Counted from the first letter of the stretch, positions 24,291 to 38,000 are shown. The stretch: DNA of 64,000 bases from Ostrinia nubilalis (GCF_963855985.1 NC_087111.1:4779001-4843000), one strand, 5' to 3'. Notes: generated by a model from the letters alone, not told the origin. Program-made: numbers and translations.

Positions 24291-24569
24291 TTTAATCTCT
24301 CAATTATAATCAGGTCGTTTGGTTTCCACTGTAGAGTCCATAATAATATTATTATAATTATGTTATACGATACTTACTTTTTCTTTAAATCACTTTTTCT
24401 TTTAGTCGTCAATATCAGATCATTTGTGGTCTCCACTGCACGATCAACATTCTTTTTAATGAAATGGAGGATTTGTCCTACACTCCTTAAAACGCTGGCT
24501 AAACGGGTTTAAGAAGTCCGATGTTCGCATAATTTGTCCCTTAGTCACCTTCTTTTGTAGACGACCTAT

Positions 24570-24684
24570 GCCCGTTTTCACCATCAATCCCTAATTTTTT
24601 AGTGACCCCTATGGTAACACATAATATGAATTTTGTTGTCATAGGGGTCACTTAAAAGTTAGGGAATGATGGTGAAAACGGGCA
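24570..24684. mobile_element. MITE, family B
   Basis: Ends GCCCGTTTTCACCATCAATC and GATGGTGAAAACGGGCA; 115 bp fold-back. Confidence 0.85.
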
Positions 24685-24844
24685 CTAGTCTGCCAACACT
24701 ATTTGTATTTTAATTTCTAAAACTTCTAAGACCTTTTTTCTAATATGTACCAGGCAAATTGAGCGCGTAGCATATTGTGACCCGTAGGTACTTAAACATC
24801 AAATGAAATGGAAATCATTTGTCGCCTGCACATACATCAACATT

Positions 24845-25023
24845 AAGAGTAGGCGCACACCGTTGATTTTTCGTCGGCCGATAGTTTAGTCGGGCAGTTG
24901 ATCAGTATGGGCATGTATGGGAGTGCGCACACTACGCCGATTCGATTCGGCCGATTCTTCATACAAATTCAAATCGGGCACAACTATCGGCCAACTAAAA
25001 ATCAACGATGTGCGCCTACTCTA
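24845..25023. mobile_element. 178-bp inverted-repeat MITE, family E relative
   Basis: Arms TAAGAGTAGGCGCACACCGT and ATGTGCGCCTACTCTAA with inner GGCCGATAGTT and AACTATCGGCC. Confidence 0.8.
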
Positions 25024-25488
25024 AGTGATATGGCAACATTAAAAGCTATATTCATCTTGGTAGATCAATCAGTCGTGAGCTTAAAGCTTGACATCACATT
25101 AAGAGGGGTTCCGCAGTTCCGCACATGCGTCTGTACACATGACGGTACGTCAAGCTAAGTGTACCTTATGTATTAAGCAATAGAAGAGATTTTGCAACAA
25201 AAATATAATGTGCTGTCGTCTGTAGGTACTAGGTACATGGATAATTTCCACCCCACCCTCCCCCAATTAAATGAGGGTATTAAACTATTTATCATTTTAA
25301 AAAGAAAAGCGTCTGGATTTCAGACTAGACCAGGTATTTGACAACAATGTTGTTTACAAACTAACTTGATTTTTAATCGATATATGCAAATTCGTTGGTA
25401 ATGTGAAAGTAGGCACTTATTAGGGCACAAATACACGTCTCAAATGTAGTTTGCTCTACCTCTAAAGAAAGTCACTTTTCTGGCTTTA

Positions 25489-25624
25489 GCATAGAGATAG
25501 TTTGAGTCCCGGGAAAGGACATAGGGTAGTTTTTATCCCGGTTTTTGAAAAAGGGACGCCGCGATAAAGTTTTTCTGTGACAGACAAAATTCCACGCGGG
25601 TGAAGCAGCGGGCGGAAAGCTAGT
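25489..25624 (+). mobile_element. Lep1/Helitron-like repeat, 5' truncated
   Basis: Starts at GCATAGAGATAGTTTGAGTC and ends GGCGGAAAGCTAGT, running straight into an inverted repeat. Confidence 0.8.
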
Positions 25625-25703
25625 ATACTTAGGGTTGCCAGGTCCAAAAACACAAAAGCCTATTATCATGTCCGGCTTTAGCCTGGCAACCCTAAGTATA
25701 CTA
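25621..25703. repeat. 22-bp perfect inverted repeat around a 39-bp loop
   Basis: TAGTATACTTAGGGTTGCCAGG at 25621-25642 is matched exactly by its complement at 25682-25703. It begins within the last four bases of the Lep1-like repeat and ends 190 bp before Pde11 exon 1. Confidence 0.9.
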
Positions 25704-25893
25704 TATACCTTTCTACCTACAAGGTACAAGTAGTACGAGCTAGGTAGAAATTGATGGCACCATCGACTTATGGATCTAGTTTCACTTGAGATTTAAGACG
25801 GCTAGGTCACAAATTCTCACTCCTCTTTTTTAGGATCTACCTCATAATATGTCATAAAACAAAGGCCGTATAGTTTGTTTTCCATTGTTACAG

Positions 25894-26007
25894 CGGTCCC
25901 GGTCGCCCAGTGGATCAGCGCAAAGGCAGCTGGATGAAGCGGACCTGTTCATGGACCTCATCAAAGATGTGGCCAATGAGTTGGACATCGATGTGCTGTG
26001 CCATAAG
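25894..26007 (+). CDS. Pde11: Pde11 exon 1 of window (start of GAF-A)
   Basis: 38 codons, phase 0 at both ends, acceptor TTGTTACAG and donor GTGAGT. Residues 1-38 are a short Ser/Arg-rich linker followed by [14 protein letters not shown] and VLCHK, the first helix of GAF-A. No in-frame ATG precedes it before the acceptor, so at least one upstream coding exon is missing. The frame stays open past the donor into the intron by chance. Confidence 0.88.
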
Positions 26008-29000
26008 GTGAGTTGTGCCATTTGCAACCTTAAAGAACATTGTGAATTTGATGATACCGACTTACATACCTCTAGCATGAACAACTTTCGTCTTCGAATC
26101 GTTTGCGTATTCGACAAAATTCGATACTCAACCTTGGAATTAAACAATAACAATTTTGATAATTAAGTTTCGTGCAACCATTTCTCATACTAAGTTCACT
26201 TTACGACACGTTCACAAGGGGGCTGTTGTAGTTTTCGTACTAAATCTTTTGATGGCGATTCGAATTCACAAACGATTCGAACTCGAAAGTTTTTCGTGCT
26301 AGCAAGGAAGCGGTGGCGGAAGGCGCAACGCTTAGTAGACATATTTTGGAAAATATGGAAAAACCACGATGCCACCGAAAAAATGGAAGAGAGAGCAGGC
26401 GCCGTTGCAGGTGGGTGACTTTGTATTAGTTGTGGACCCAAGTCTTACTCGAATTACATGGCCAATGGACCTTTCCAAAGTCAATATGTTGGACATCGGT
26501 TGTAGATACCCAACCTCCAAGCTAGATGTTGCCAAGTACCTAATGTATGTAGATAATTAGGCAAAGCCTTTTCAATAGGTATTTAAAAACTGTGTGAAAG
26601 ACGTCCACTGCTGGACAAAGACCTCCCCCTAGCTCCCCCTCCCCAAAAGCTTAAAGACAATATTTACTCGTAATTCTACGGTTCTATTAATATAACACAT
26701 AAGTATTGTAGAAAAATCTTCATGCAACTTTTGCAGTCCTAAAAAAAAGTACTTTCTCAAAGATGTATGACGAAATGTGTAGTTTTTTTAGATGCAAGTT
26801 AAATATATTTTTTAATTTCACAATAAGAACAACTAATTATAAACTACGAGTTACGAATGATTATCTAAATACGAGTTAACCCAAAATACTAATCCCTAAT
26901 CAAAAGAGGCGTAGAAGCGTACTCAAATATACTTAATTATGATCAAAATGTTAGCCTTTGAAGTTATAATCAAAACCGCGAGTTATCCCGAAAGTTAGAG
27001 CGCAAAATAGTTGGCGAGGTTAAATAGCCAACTATTATTAGTTTTATGATACACAGACACGCAAATGTAAATTGTTTTTCTGTATTCAAACATAGTAAAG
27101 GATTCACACGCGTGGATTTCTGTCTGACACCCAAAGACTAACGCCCGTAGTCACAATGCTTGCATAAGTGAAGCAGCAAATCGAATGCACAGCGTTGAAT
27201 AGAGCTCTGTAATTGGTTTGTGTGTGACCCTGTAGGTACATCCACGCGCACTGTGAGACCTCAAAGTAATATTTGTGAATACGGGCCTATATTATGTGCC
27301 CTGCCCATTGCCCCTTCAGCTTGCTAATCCGTCGGACTATGTCAGCGACTTTATTTCGTTTACGGATCTCCTCATTTCTGATTCGATCTCGTAAAGGTGG
27401 ATGCAAGCCGCTACCAACCGTGCGATGTGGAAGTCATTGAGGAGACTATGTTCAGCAGTGGACGTCCTGTGGCTGAAATGATGATGATGACAGAAAGACT
27501 TTACCAGGGCGCTCTTTCAGGTGGAAAAAATCTTAAGTATTAATTATCTTAGATAAGTGTTTGTTAGGCAGCAAAAGGCAAGTATTAAACCGCAATCACA
27601 CCATAAAAGCAGAAAGTCGGACCTATGTTTAGTATTTCAACAGATTGTATCTTTTAATAATGGTTGATGTTTTGTCATCCATCTGACTAATTAATAAAAT
27701 TACTACTAACTACTTCTCAATTTAAAGAGATTTAGGCTGAGTTGCACCACCTTTTGACCGTAACGATAACTCGTTAACGATAACTGGTGTTTTTGTTTGA
27801 CAGATTTTTGACGTTTGTCAAAGTTAAAGCACAGAATAATAATAAGTACTACGTACAGAAGTTTTTTCGCGAAGGTATTTAAAAAAATGTATGCTCAATG
27901 TCATTAACAATATGGTGTAATTTAGCCTGTCTCAAGAGCCAAGCACCATTTTGTTGACAAACGTCGGTGATCGGCACTGCGCCGAAGCTATAGGGCTGAC
28001 TTCGGTAAAATGTTGTGACGTGAGGTGCCAAACTGCGGAAAATGGCGGAGGAAATACATGATTTAGCATGAATTATCATGAATAATATTAACTACTTATT
28101 TACCTCTCAGTGTCTTGAGGCAACTTAAAAAAGTACATTCTGTGTTTTTATTATTATTTAGGCAGTTAAATACTGCATAGTATTTAGTACACCATTTCTT
28201 TATTTTCTTCCATCATACACAAGAATACGCGTTCCTGAGTCAATGTTCCCTCGTATGTGAGGCCTTGACGAATAGTATCCTGTAGGTGGGCCATCGTGCG
28301 TGTTTTGTTTTCGATGTAAACTCGCGGAGATGAACAGGCCTGGTTAAAGTAAGATGGTGCAACCCAGCCTTACTATCGCGTACCGTTTAAGTTTAACGTT
28401 CACACATTAAAATCCACACTCTATATTATTTCATCGGGCTTTTCAAATCTGAAAGCCTAAACAAATATAACCACTCTGATTCCGCGACCGTCATTACAAA
28501 ACCCGAACAAATGTCCCGTTTTACAGAACTCCATTAATCCCGGAAATAACACACATTAACGGGACAGCCGGGAATCGGGGATGTCCCAATTTCACGCTTC
28601 GGGCGCGCGTTTTAATCGGTTTGGAAACGACACACAAATGAGGGTAAAATAAATGAGGTTTTTGCATCAGGTTCTTCCCAAATTTCCACCATACATTTTC
28701 ATGAGACATTGAAGAGTATTCACACAACGGAATAAAATCTGACAGGTAAATGCTCACTTGTATGTTGAGTTCTCGGAACCATTATCTTACATATAAATTT
28801 TATCTTTGCAAGATTTTGCTTTCCAGTGTCCATCAGAATATACTTTTCTTTCAAAATCGTTCTTAATGCAACAAAATAAGAAGCATGCTTATTTGGTGTC
28901 GTTGCCGTACTTTCGTAACATTGTTCTTTGTAGGAAAGAATGCTAGAGGTTAGTTAAATACTGTAATACCTGAAGCGACGCCACACTGCTCGTGTGCCCG

Positions 29001-32000
29001 CCACAGATATATCTATGTAAAACGACGCAGCGCCGCAACGAATCGTGTGCTTTGGTTCTAAAGGTGCGTCCAAACACAATGTGCAAGGTGCGCGGCAGCT
29101 ACGCGAGGCATTCACAGGACACACGTTTGCCGCGTAACTACTCATACCCGCATATTTAGAGGAACGAAAAAAAAGCATCAATATAATTTTTAGGGTAAAA
29201 AATGGCTCACAGTGCTTGCTTAGTACAGGTATTATCTAAACCATTCGTATATACCGAAGATGCAGTGGCTGGCGAGATCCTCAGACATGAATCCTATAGA
29301 GCAAATCTAGACTTTTACAGGCAGAATAGACCTTAATAGACAAACCTTTAAGTCTGAAACCTGCGCAACCCGTAATTTCAAAACCAAAACAAATGTCCCA
29401 TTAAAAATCCCATTAATCCCGGAAATAACACACATTACGGGAAATAACACACTAATCGGTTTTGGCAGATTTAAATCCACAATCACGGGAGCGGTAAAAA
29501 TGAGGTTGTGTCAATTTTTATTTTAACCAAGGCAATATTTAACTGCCGTAAATAATTACAACCATTGAGGCCATTGGTTGTTCTTGGGCGGACTTATCTT
29601 CTTCCTTTTGCTCAATAAGAATCCGCAGAATATGGTTCTGGTACACTTGAGCGAAAGACACTAGCGCAATAGACATTAGCGCGAAGGCACTAGCGCGAAA
29701 AGCCTTCGCGCTAGTGTCTTTCGCGCTCATGTCTTTTCGCGCAAGTGTCCATGCGCGCAATGTGCTTCGCACTAGTGTCTTTCGCGCTAACGTCCATTCG
29801 CGCTAGTGTCTTTTCGCGCTAGTGTCTTCGCGCTAATGTGTTTCGCTCTAGTGTCTTTCGCGCAAGTGTCCCGATACGGCAGAATACCAGTGGTCGTGAC
29901 GCACGCTCTCTGCTGCCTTAGGTATATTGAGCAGACGCCATTTTGGTGCTTGTACTCTGTTTTTCTTTCCCCGTAGACCTTCAGAGTTAGTTGGACAATT
30001 TAATCGGGATATGATCAGTAACATGTATTGTATGTATGTATGTGCGCACAATATTACACCGATTCTGTATCGGTGAGTCCCCATCCAAATAGAAGCGAAA
30101 GAAATGAAATGGTATCAAAATATCTTGCAATATTTAGACCCTTTCTGTAATACAGAATTTAGTAATCTGCAAGCAGAGTTTTATAAAAATTCTTGTTCGA
30201 CTTAGTAGCAAAGTTTTTTCCAATCTTCTGACGTGACCAACTTTAACAGCAATGTCTTTCTAGTTGCCAATGTCGCATAAACGTAACAAAGTAACTAAAT
30301 CCAAAGTTGTATCATCTTTTATCTGTCAGATAAAGTAACAAAGCATTTTCCATTCAACTGTAACAGTTAATTTAACTCCGCTCGTAAGGATTGCAACTCA
30401 AGTCGGGCGTTAAACAAAACAATTTAAAGTTTACAGCTCAAAATAAAAGTCAATTTGGATTTCCAGCGCGGTGATCGTTAACCTGTAAAGGAATATAATT
30501 TGCATTTAGAGACTTTGTTGTAAAAATGAGGTTTATGATTTTAGAACAGTATCTGAGGTTTCCCAAAAAAGTTGTATGAAACTTTTTATATTTATTGATA
30601 TCAAGACACTATACCTACCGGGCTAAATGGAAATCATTATTTGACCTATGTTCAGCATTGATCGTCCTATGGCTGAAACGATGATGATGATGATGATTCA
30701 AGTCACTTTCTGTCTATTATTATCTTTGAACACTTAAACCACTGAACTGATTTACATTTTCCGTAAAAGTGCTTTTTAAAGCCTATTTGCAGAAATGATT
30801 GAGTTTTATGAGTTTTATTAGAGATACGGGATTATTTTGACCTCTGGTTTTCGCCACTAGCCAGGATCTACAGCTTGGCCGCCAATAAAAACCTCACTAA
30901 AGAAGGTGATAGTTTGAGAACCAGGGAAAGGGTATCCTGGTTTTGAAAATGAGACACGCGCGGGTTTAAATATTTCTATGAAAGTTCGAGATCCAAAGCG
31001 TTAGAACCAAACAAATCAAAAGCATTAGATAGCAAATCACAAAACGGCGATAAAAGGTTGCAAAAATCTTCCTTTCATCGACATTTTCCCTAGAAATCCC
31101 GATAGAACCAGTAACAGCACGATGGGGACCATTTCCGACGGGGCCATGCGCCCCATAAATAGAGGGTGCCAAAACTAGGTGAAGTGTAAGAAACTTCTGA
31201 TATAGTTTCGATGCGGGAGCCAAAAAAGATTTATGATTTACGACACATTGGAAAAGATTTTGGTGGATATTTGAGTTATTTTCACACACTATCAAAAGAA
31301 TAAGTATAATAAATATTGCATGAAAAAAATATTAGCTCAGTAGCATTAGAAAGAAAGAAAGAAAAATATTTTTATTTAGTCCAAACATCCTTAGACTACT
31401 TAGGTACAACAACATAATTAGGTACTTACTTATGTAGTTACAATAGATAGGTAGGTACACCTAGAAGTGACTTGGAGAAGGAATGCTTCAACCACACCAA
31501 CGCGTGCAGATCGCCATCGCCGGCGCGATCATAGGCCAATGACAGGTCGCGCGGACTGTCATGGGTCGCGCGGACTGTCGTTGGTGTGGTTGAAGCTTAA
31601 GTAGGTATGTACATGTTAAAATGAAAACTTGGGTTCTACTCTATGCGATCGAGGCGAGGACCTTTCAAAACTCCCCCCCGCCCTGTCATCAATCGTTATG
31701 TAGCTACTACTAGTTTCTGCCTGCGATTTCGGTTGCTTAAATAAATATCGATCTGTCACAGAAAACATTGCTCAAGATGTATTCAAAAATCATTGGATTT
31801 TTAAAACAAAAGCTTAAAGTTACTTCTTTTACTAGTTTTTACAATTTTCTGACTCTACCTTGACTTCTGATATTCAATTAGTACTTAATTTCAGGACAAT
31901 TTTCGTGACTATCAATTTATCCTCATTGTCTACACGTGTTTGTCTGCTTTACTGGCATACAATAGTATACATAGATCATTATGTATTGTTGCTATGTCTA

Positions 32001-35000
32001 CTTCATGCCGAAATTCGTGGAAATGCTATTATTAGATCGGCAGTCCTCCTAGAAACAGCCTTCGCAGACAAATATTTGTGGAAGACATTAACATTCATAA
32101 TTCTAGCTTGTTTTATTTCATCCTCCGCAATCGTGAATATGGAAAGGAATAATTATTATTATTACCATGTAACCTACTTTTGCGTACGGCTTCTACCACG
32201 TTTATTTCAGTCGGGTAATAATAATGGAGCGAAAAAAAGCTTTTTAGCTCCTTAGTATTTGTGTTTCATATTTCAGATAGCTTCTCTTTAGTATAAAAAA
32301 AGTTTAAAAAAGGTAACGGTAAAAGAAGAAACGGTCATAGCGTAGGCATACAAAAGTAACGGATTTAATAATGTTAGCTAAAAATGGGATCCTATTTTAC
32401 GGGAAACGGGATCAATTTTCTAACATGATTGCTTGTTTTAACACACATCTCTGCGTTCACATCCCCACTTTAACAATGCCAAAGTAAACACAGAAATATG
32501 TATTAAAATCGTTTTTCAGCCACGTTTTCATGTTTTCACGGCGGTATGCTAGTCTTTAATGCTCTACATTTTCGCACGCAACGTGCGTCCGCACATTTTG
32601 ACAATGGAACTGACGTGGGTAATGGTATGGCTTAACTGGTGCTTGGCCGGATCATAAGCTTAGGCTTTGAATCACTTCGCTAGTGGAGATAATATTATTA
32701 GGCTAGCTTTTGCCCGCGGCTTTACCTGCGTGATTATAGGTCTGTCATAGAAAGACAAAAACTGTCACTCAGGAATATCATGCCATTATACATATATGTG
32801 GTGCTTCATACATAGTGGTAAAAGAATTTTCTTTAAATTTAATTTTGTTATCATACTTACGGTTACGGAGAAACCCACCATGTTTTGGCACGAGAGAAAA
32901 TATTTTAGCAAACCGATCGACTATTAAGTTATTTCTCATGCATACTATGTCATATCTTTCATTGATTGCATATTATAATGTAACTATAACATTTTATACT
33001 TAACAGTGCAAAATGCATCTGGAGAAATTAAAGTTGAGATTACCAACTTAGTTTCCTTACTTCACCAATTCAAAATTATTTGATAGCTCGTTCCAACTCT
33101 ATCAAAGTTAATAAGTTTCTCATACCTATTTCATTCCGTAAATGTTTAAGAAAAATATTTCGCAAGAACAAACGCAAAAGACCTACACACTACCTATTAC
33201 GGTTCGCAGCTAAATCGTTTCGTTTGTGAATAAAAACGGCGAGAAAAAGCGTTCCCAGAGGCTATTCACACTCCAGACCTTTCCTAAACTTAACAGAAGA
33301 AACATTCAACTAGTGATGTGCGGACTAGTCGGCGACTACTCGCCGAGGAGCCGACTATCCGACTATGCAGGCACTTTCTTTGGTTTGTTCGTTTCAAGGA
33401 ACTAAAATCGCTCCTAGCAAGCTAAAGTAGCAATGGTCAGGAACATAGCACGCAGAACTGAAGGCCGATTGGGCAGGAAGGTTCTGAAGGCCATGTATCG
33501 AAAAGCACATCGTAGGACATTCACCAAGAAGGTGGACAGACGACCTCATAAAGTTAGCAGCTTTCTGCACTGGATGCAGACTGCTACCAACCTGGAAATC
33601 ATTGGGGGATTCCTGTCTTCAGCAGTGCACGTCCTGTAGCTGAAATGATGATGATGAAAAACTTTAATTGTTTGAGTAAGTATCTCTTTTGAAGCAAAAC
33701 ATTTTCCAACAGCTACCTGGCTGACTAGTCTGCCGACTATTCGGCTTCTTTAAAACCGACTAATCGGCTAGTCGGACAAACTCTTAGACGAGAAGCAATA
33801 TTATGTAAATCGCTGAATTTTATTGAGAAATCCTAACTGACTTTTAACTTTAAAACCGACTAGTCGGCTAGTCGGTCAAATAATCGGCACATCTCTAATT
33901 CAACTGTTAGGCACCAACCTCATTCACAACTTGGCCACACTGACCCAGTTGTCAAATTGATCCCCAAAATATCTGAAGACAAAAAACTTTGTAACTTAAT
34001 ATTGTTCGCGAAACGTCTAAAGAAGCCCTTACTTATGAGGGAGATAAATTTTATAACTTTGCTGTTGGTGGAACGAAGAAATGAAGTGTGAAAGTGGTTT
34101 TTAGAACACAGTTTCTTGCATACAAGAACCTAGAGATATCTTATTATAATATACATCATCTTCATCGTCGTCGTCAGCAATCAGTGATGATCACAAATGA
34201 GGGCGGTCCATTGCAACCTATTAATGCTTCTTGAAATCATTAGAATCATCGTCTATTGGATAAATGTCGTAATAGAGGAGAGGTGCCTATTTATAAGATA
34301 GTAACCAGTTTGAGATACATAGTAAAATTTTATCCAAACTTGACACAAGTTTTAGGCGCGTTTGGTACGTACAGTTGTGCATTTACCTTTACTAGTAAAA
34401 TAGTTACTTACAGTTAATAATCTCAGAGAAACAAACTTTTAAATGCTAATATTTATTTAAATACTTTCTGGCAGAATTACCTTAATTAAAAAAATATTTA
34501 CGCTAGTCCTTTTGTCGACAAACACAATAACTTTGTCCTTGTTCATTCTAAAGAAAAGGGCAGGACCGCTATAAAAAGAGTCCTGGGGTTTGTCTTTATA
34601 AATTATTCTTATGTACTTTCCAGTTAGGGCGTGGTAAATCTTTGCCGACTTTCCTATTATGCCTACGGGAACAGGGGGGCTACTCCGAAAAGCAGCTTAC
34701 GTAATTTCGTGTCTATCTGTCACCATCCCTCGTACTGGTATCTCGCTCTGTGTGAGAGGGATAGCAAATTTCGAAATTTCGGATAACTTTTTTGGAGTAA
34801 CCCCGCAGAGCCTTTGCGTCGTATTAGGGTTGCGCGGAATTCAATAATGCATGCGTTTCTTATTGATCACATGTCTATTAGACGTGATTTTTGCAGACAC
34901 TCAAAGTAGATTACCTATCCTTGGTTTGGCTTAGACGGATCACCTGACGGTAAGTGATTACCGATCGCGATGGCTTTACAGGTGAATTGCCTATCTATAC

Positions 35001-38000
35001 TTCTATACTATAATACAGTGTGAGTCACGTTAAAGTGTACATATGAAAATAGATGAAACTAGACCTATTTTTATCGACAAAAAAGAGGTCAAAAATTTTT
35101 TGAGATTTTTTTTAAATTTTTTATAGAATTTTTTTTCTTCCAATTACTTATTGTAAAGAAAACGTAATAACTTTTAAAGTAAGCGGTATATCCTGATGAA
35201 ATAAAAACAGTAATAATGCTAAATAACAGGCAATACTAAAAAAATACATAAAATACATAAAAAAGGCCTACAAATAATAAAAAATGATACTTTTTGAAAA
35301 AAAATCTGCTTTTAAATTCGTGTTTTTTTTGGTTATTTGATAAATATCTCCAAAAAATGCCCCTATAACCGGCAGTTTTTATTACTTTGTATTATTCTCT
35401 ATCGTATTACCTTCGTAAAACCAAAAATCGCATGTCTCTATCCCTATCACAACGTTTGCAATGATCGTTTGAACTAAGCCTCTCCGGGCGCACCATTCAA
35501 CGCTTCGTTAACAACGAAACTGAAAATGGCTCTAGATTTGTTATTTTGATAAAGACGAGTTAGATTTCAAATAAAAACAAAAGATTTCGAAGCAAAATAA
35601 GCATTTTAGTTAAAATTAAAATTGTCTCTAACTGTAGGGGAGAATAATGTTGTGGCAGGCCTTTGTTCAAACGATCATAGCAAATGTTGTGATAGGGATA
35701 GAGACGTGCGATTTTTGGTTTTACAAAGATAATACGATAGAGAATAATAAAAAGTAATAAAAGCCACCTGTTATAGGGGCATTTTTTGGAGAAATTTATC
35801 AAATAACCAAAAAAACACGAATTTTAAAGCAGATTTTTTTCAAAAAGTATCATTTTTTATTATTTGTTGGCCTTTTTATGTATTTTGTGTATTTTTTTAG
35901 TATCGCCTGTTATTTAGCATTATTACTGATTTTATTTTATCAGGATATACCGCTTAGTTTAAAAGTTATTACGTTTTCTTTACAGTAAGTAATTGGAAGA
36001 AAAAAAATTCTATAAAAAATTTAAAAAAAATCTCAAAAAAATTTTGACCTCTTTTTTGTCGATAAAAATAGGTCTAGTTTCATCTATTTTCATATGTACA
36101 CTTTAACGTGACTCACACTGTATTTTAAATGCGAAAGTAACTGTCTGTCTTGCTTTCACGCCTAATCCACTGAACCGATTTTGATGAAATTTGGCATAGA
36201 GATAGTCGATCGTCGAAGCCGCGGGCTAGTTTTTAATAGGTTCTATTCGCTTTTATTAGGTCGACCTGTATGTAACTAATGTAATGGAATCTAAGAATCT
36301 GAATAACACGCACTTCTAATTCTTGTATTATCATGAAACTTGGCAATTATATATAGATTAGATGACAATACAATATTATGGTTACTACCATCGAGCTATA
36401 ATGCCACTCAATGTGGCAACATTGTTAATATACTGCCGTCTATTTTGTTTATAATTAATTCATTTTTAATCTTATAAGCATACTCTTACCCGAAAGTTCA
36501 AAGCAACTTTTTTATTATTAACGATCTTTTATAAGGGACAATATTTTTTGATCCTCTAAAAACTAATTGATCTTTTTTGTATGTGCACTTTTAAAAATAA
36601 ATGATGTTTTTTATTATATTTTATCTTTATATTAATTATTGGGTCTATATTAGTTGATCTACGGATAAATTATGAATGATCTTCATTTAAGGTAACATAA
36701 TATTCATGTTTAATATACTCTTTTAATATTTGGTAAACAAAAATAATATTTGATCCTCTTTTTTAGTTATTGATCTTTAATTTTGTTAATTTGATGATTT
36801 TTATATCAAGTTTGCCTTTTAATATTGATCACCTAATAAATACATTTCGATCTATGTATAACTTAACTTTAAAATATATTTGATCTAACAAAAAATATTA
36901 TTGGTTAATATTTTTAATTAAAAAATATCTTTTAATTTACGCGGTACTTTGTGGTTGAGTGACAATCGTCCGTCATTGGTTACTGAGTTGGCCAAGGGCT
37001 TAGCGGCCAATAAGCAAGCAGAATGGTACATTGCCATGTTTGTTTAAATTACAAGCTTTGCTTAGTTTGGGACTAGAGGCGCTATGTAAAATAATTTCTT
37101 ACTTCTGACATCCCTGAACCCGACATCATAATTTTTACCTCTTTATGTTTTTCAAATCGCAAGGTTGATTTTCTCTTAGTATACCGATCTCGACCGTGAT
37201 CAGTGACCATAAAGTCATCTGTCAACGGGTCGATTAGACACGATAAAAGCACTAAACGATATTATTTTGTTTACTTTTAGTGCGACATCGGGTCGTAAGG
37301 ACCTGATAAGTTTTTTTTTCCAAATATTTACTGTGTTTGACGAAACAATTGCAAAACAATATTTATATTTCGTACTACTGAAAAGACCGAATATATCATC
37401 CCGCACCAACGCATCCAGCACCTAAGGTCAATTTGACCCGATAACGCAGTGTGAACGTGTTAAGTATGCTTTTTTAATAATAAAAAAATCTTTAAACATC
37501 AAGTGCCTTTAAATAGTTTCCATCCTTTGACTACAACTTAATAAAAATAAGTACCATAACATAATTATTTTGAAGATTATTTGATATCTAGACAAAAAAT
37601 AATTTATACAAATCGAATTATTTAAAAAAGTATCACAATATTGAATATTTGGTGCTCATTTCTTTTATTTTTGAGGACCAACAAGTAACGATCAGATATA
37701 ATTTTTACATCTCAATTTTTTTTTGCGTAGTTCAAAAGAGGTTAAAATATCGATCGATTTCATTTATTTTATGTCTCAAAGAAAGAGGATCAATCATTAA
37801 AATAGATGACCATTTAGATTTTTTTATTTGCCGTTTTTGCTAATTTAAAAAGATCATTTAAATACATGCCCTTTTATAATAAGATCTTTATGTAATAAAA
37901 ACTAATACTTTTTACCCTCAAAATGACCTTAAAGAGTTTCAAAAATAAAATCCAAACTTCAAAGACAGCTTTTTGGCCCAGATAATCCAGTTTAGGTATC

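Noticed and set aside
24144..24512. 122-codon Arg/Ala-rich frame as a separate gene
   Set aside because: Only the GC-rich first third looks unusual and the rest is AT-rich intron-like; kept only as a possible promoter or 5' exon.
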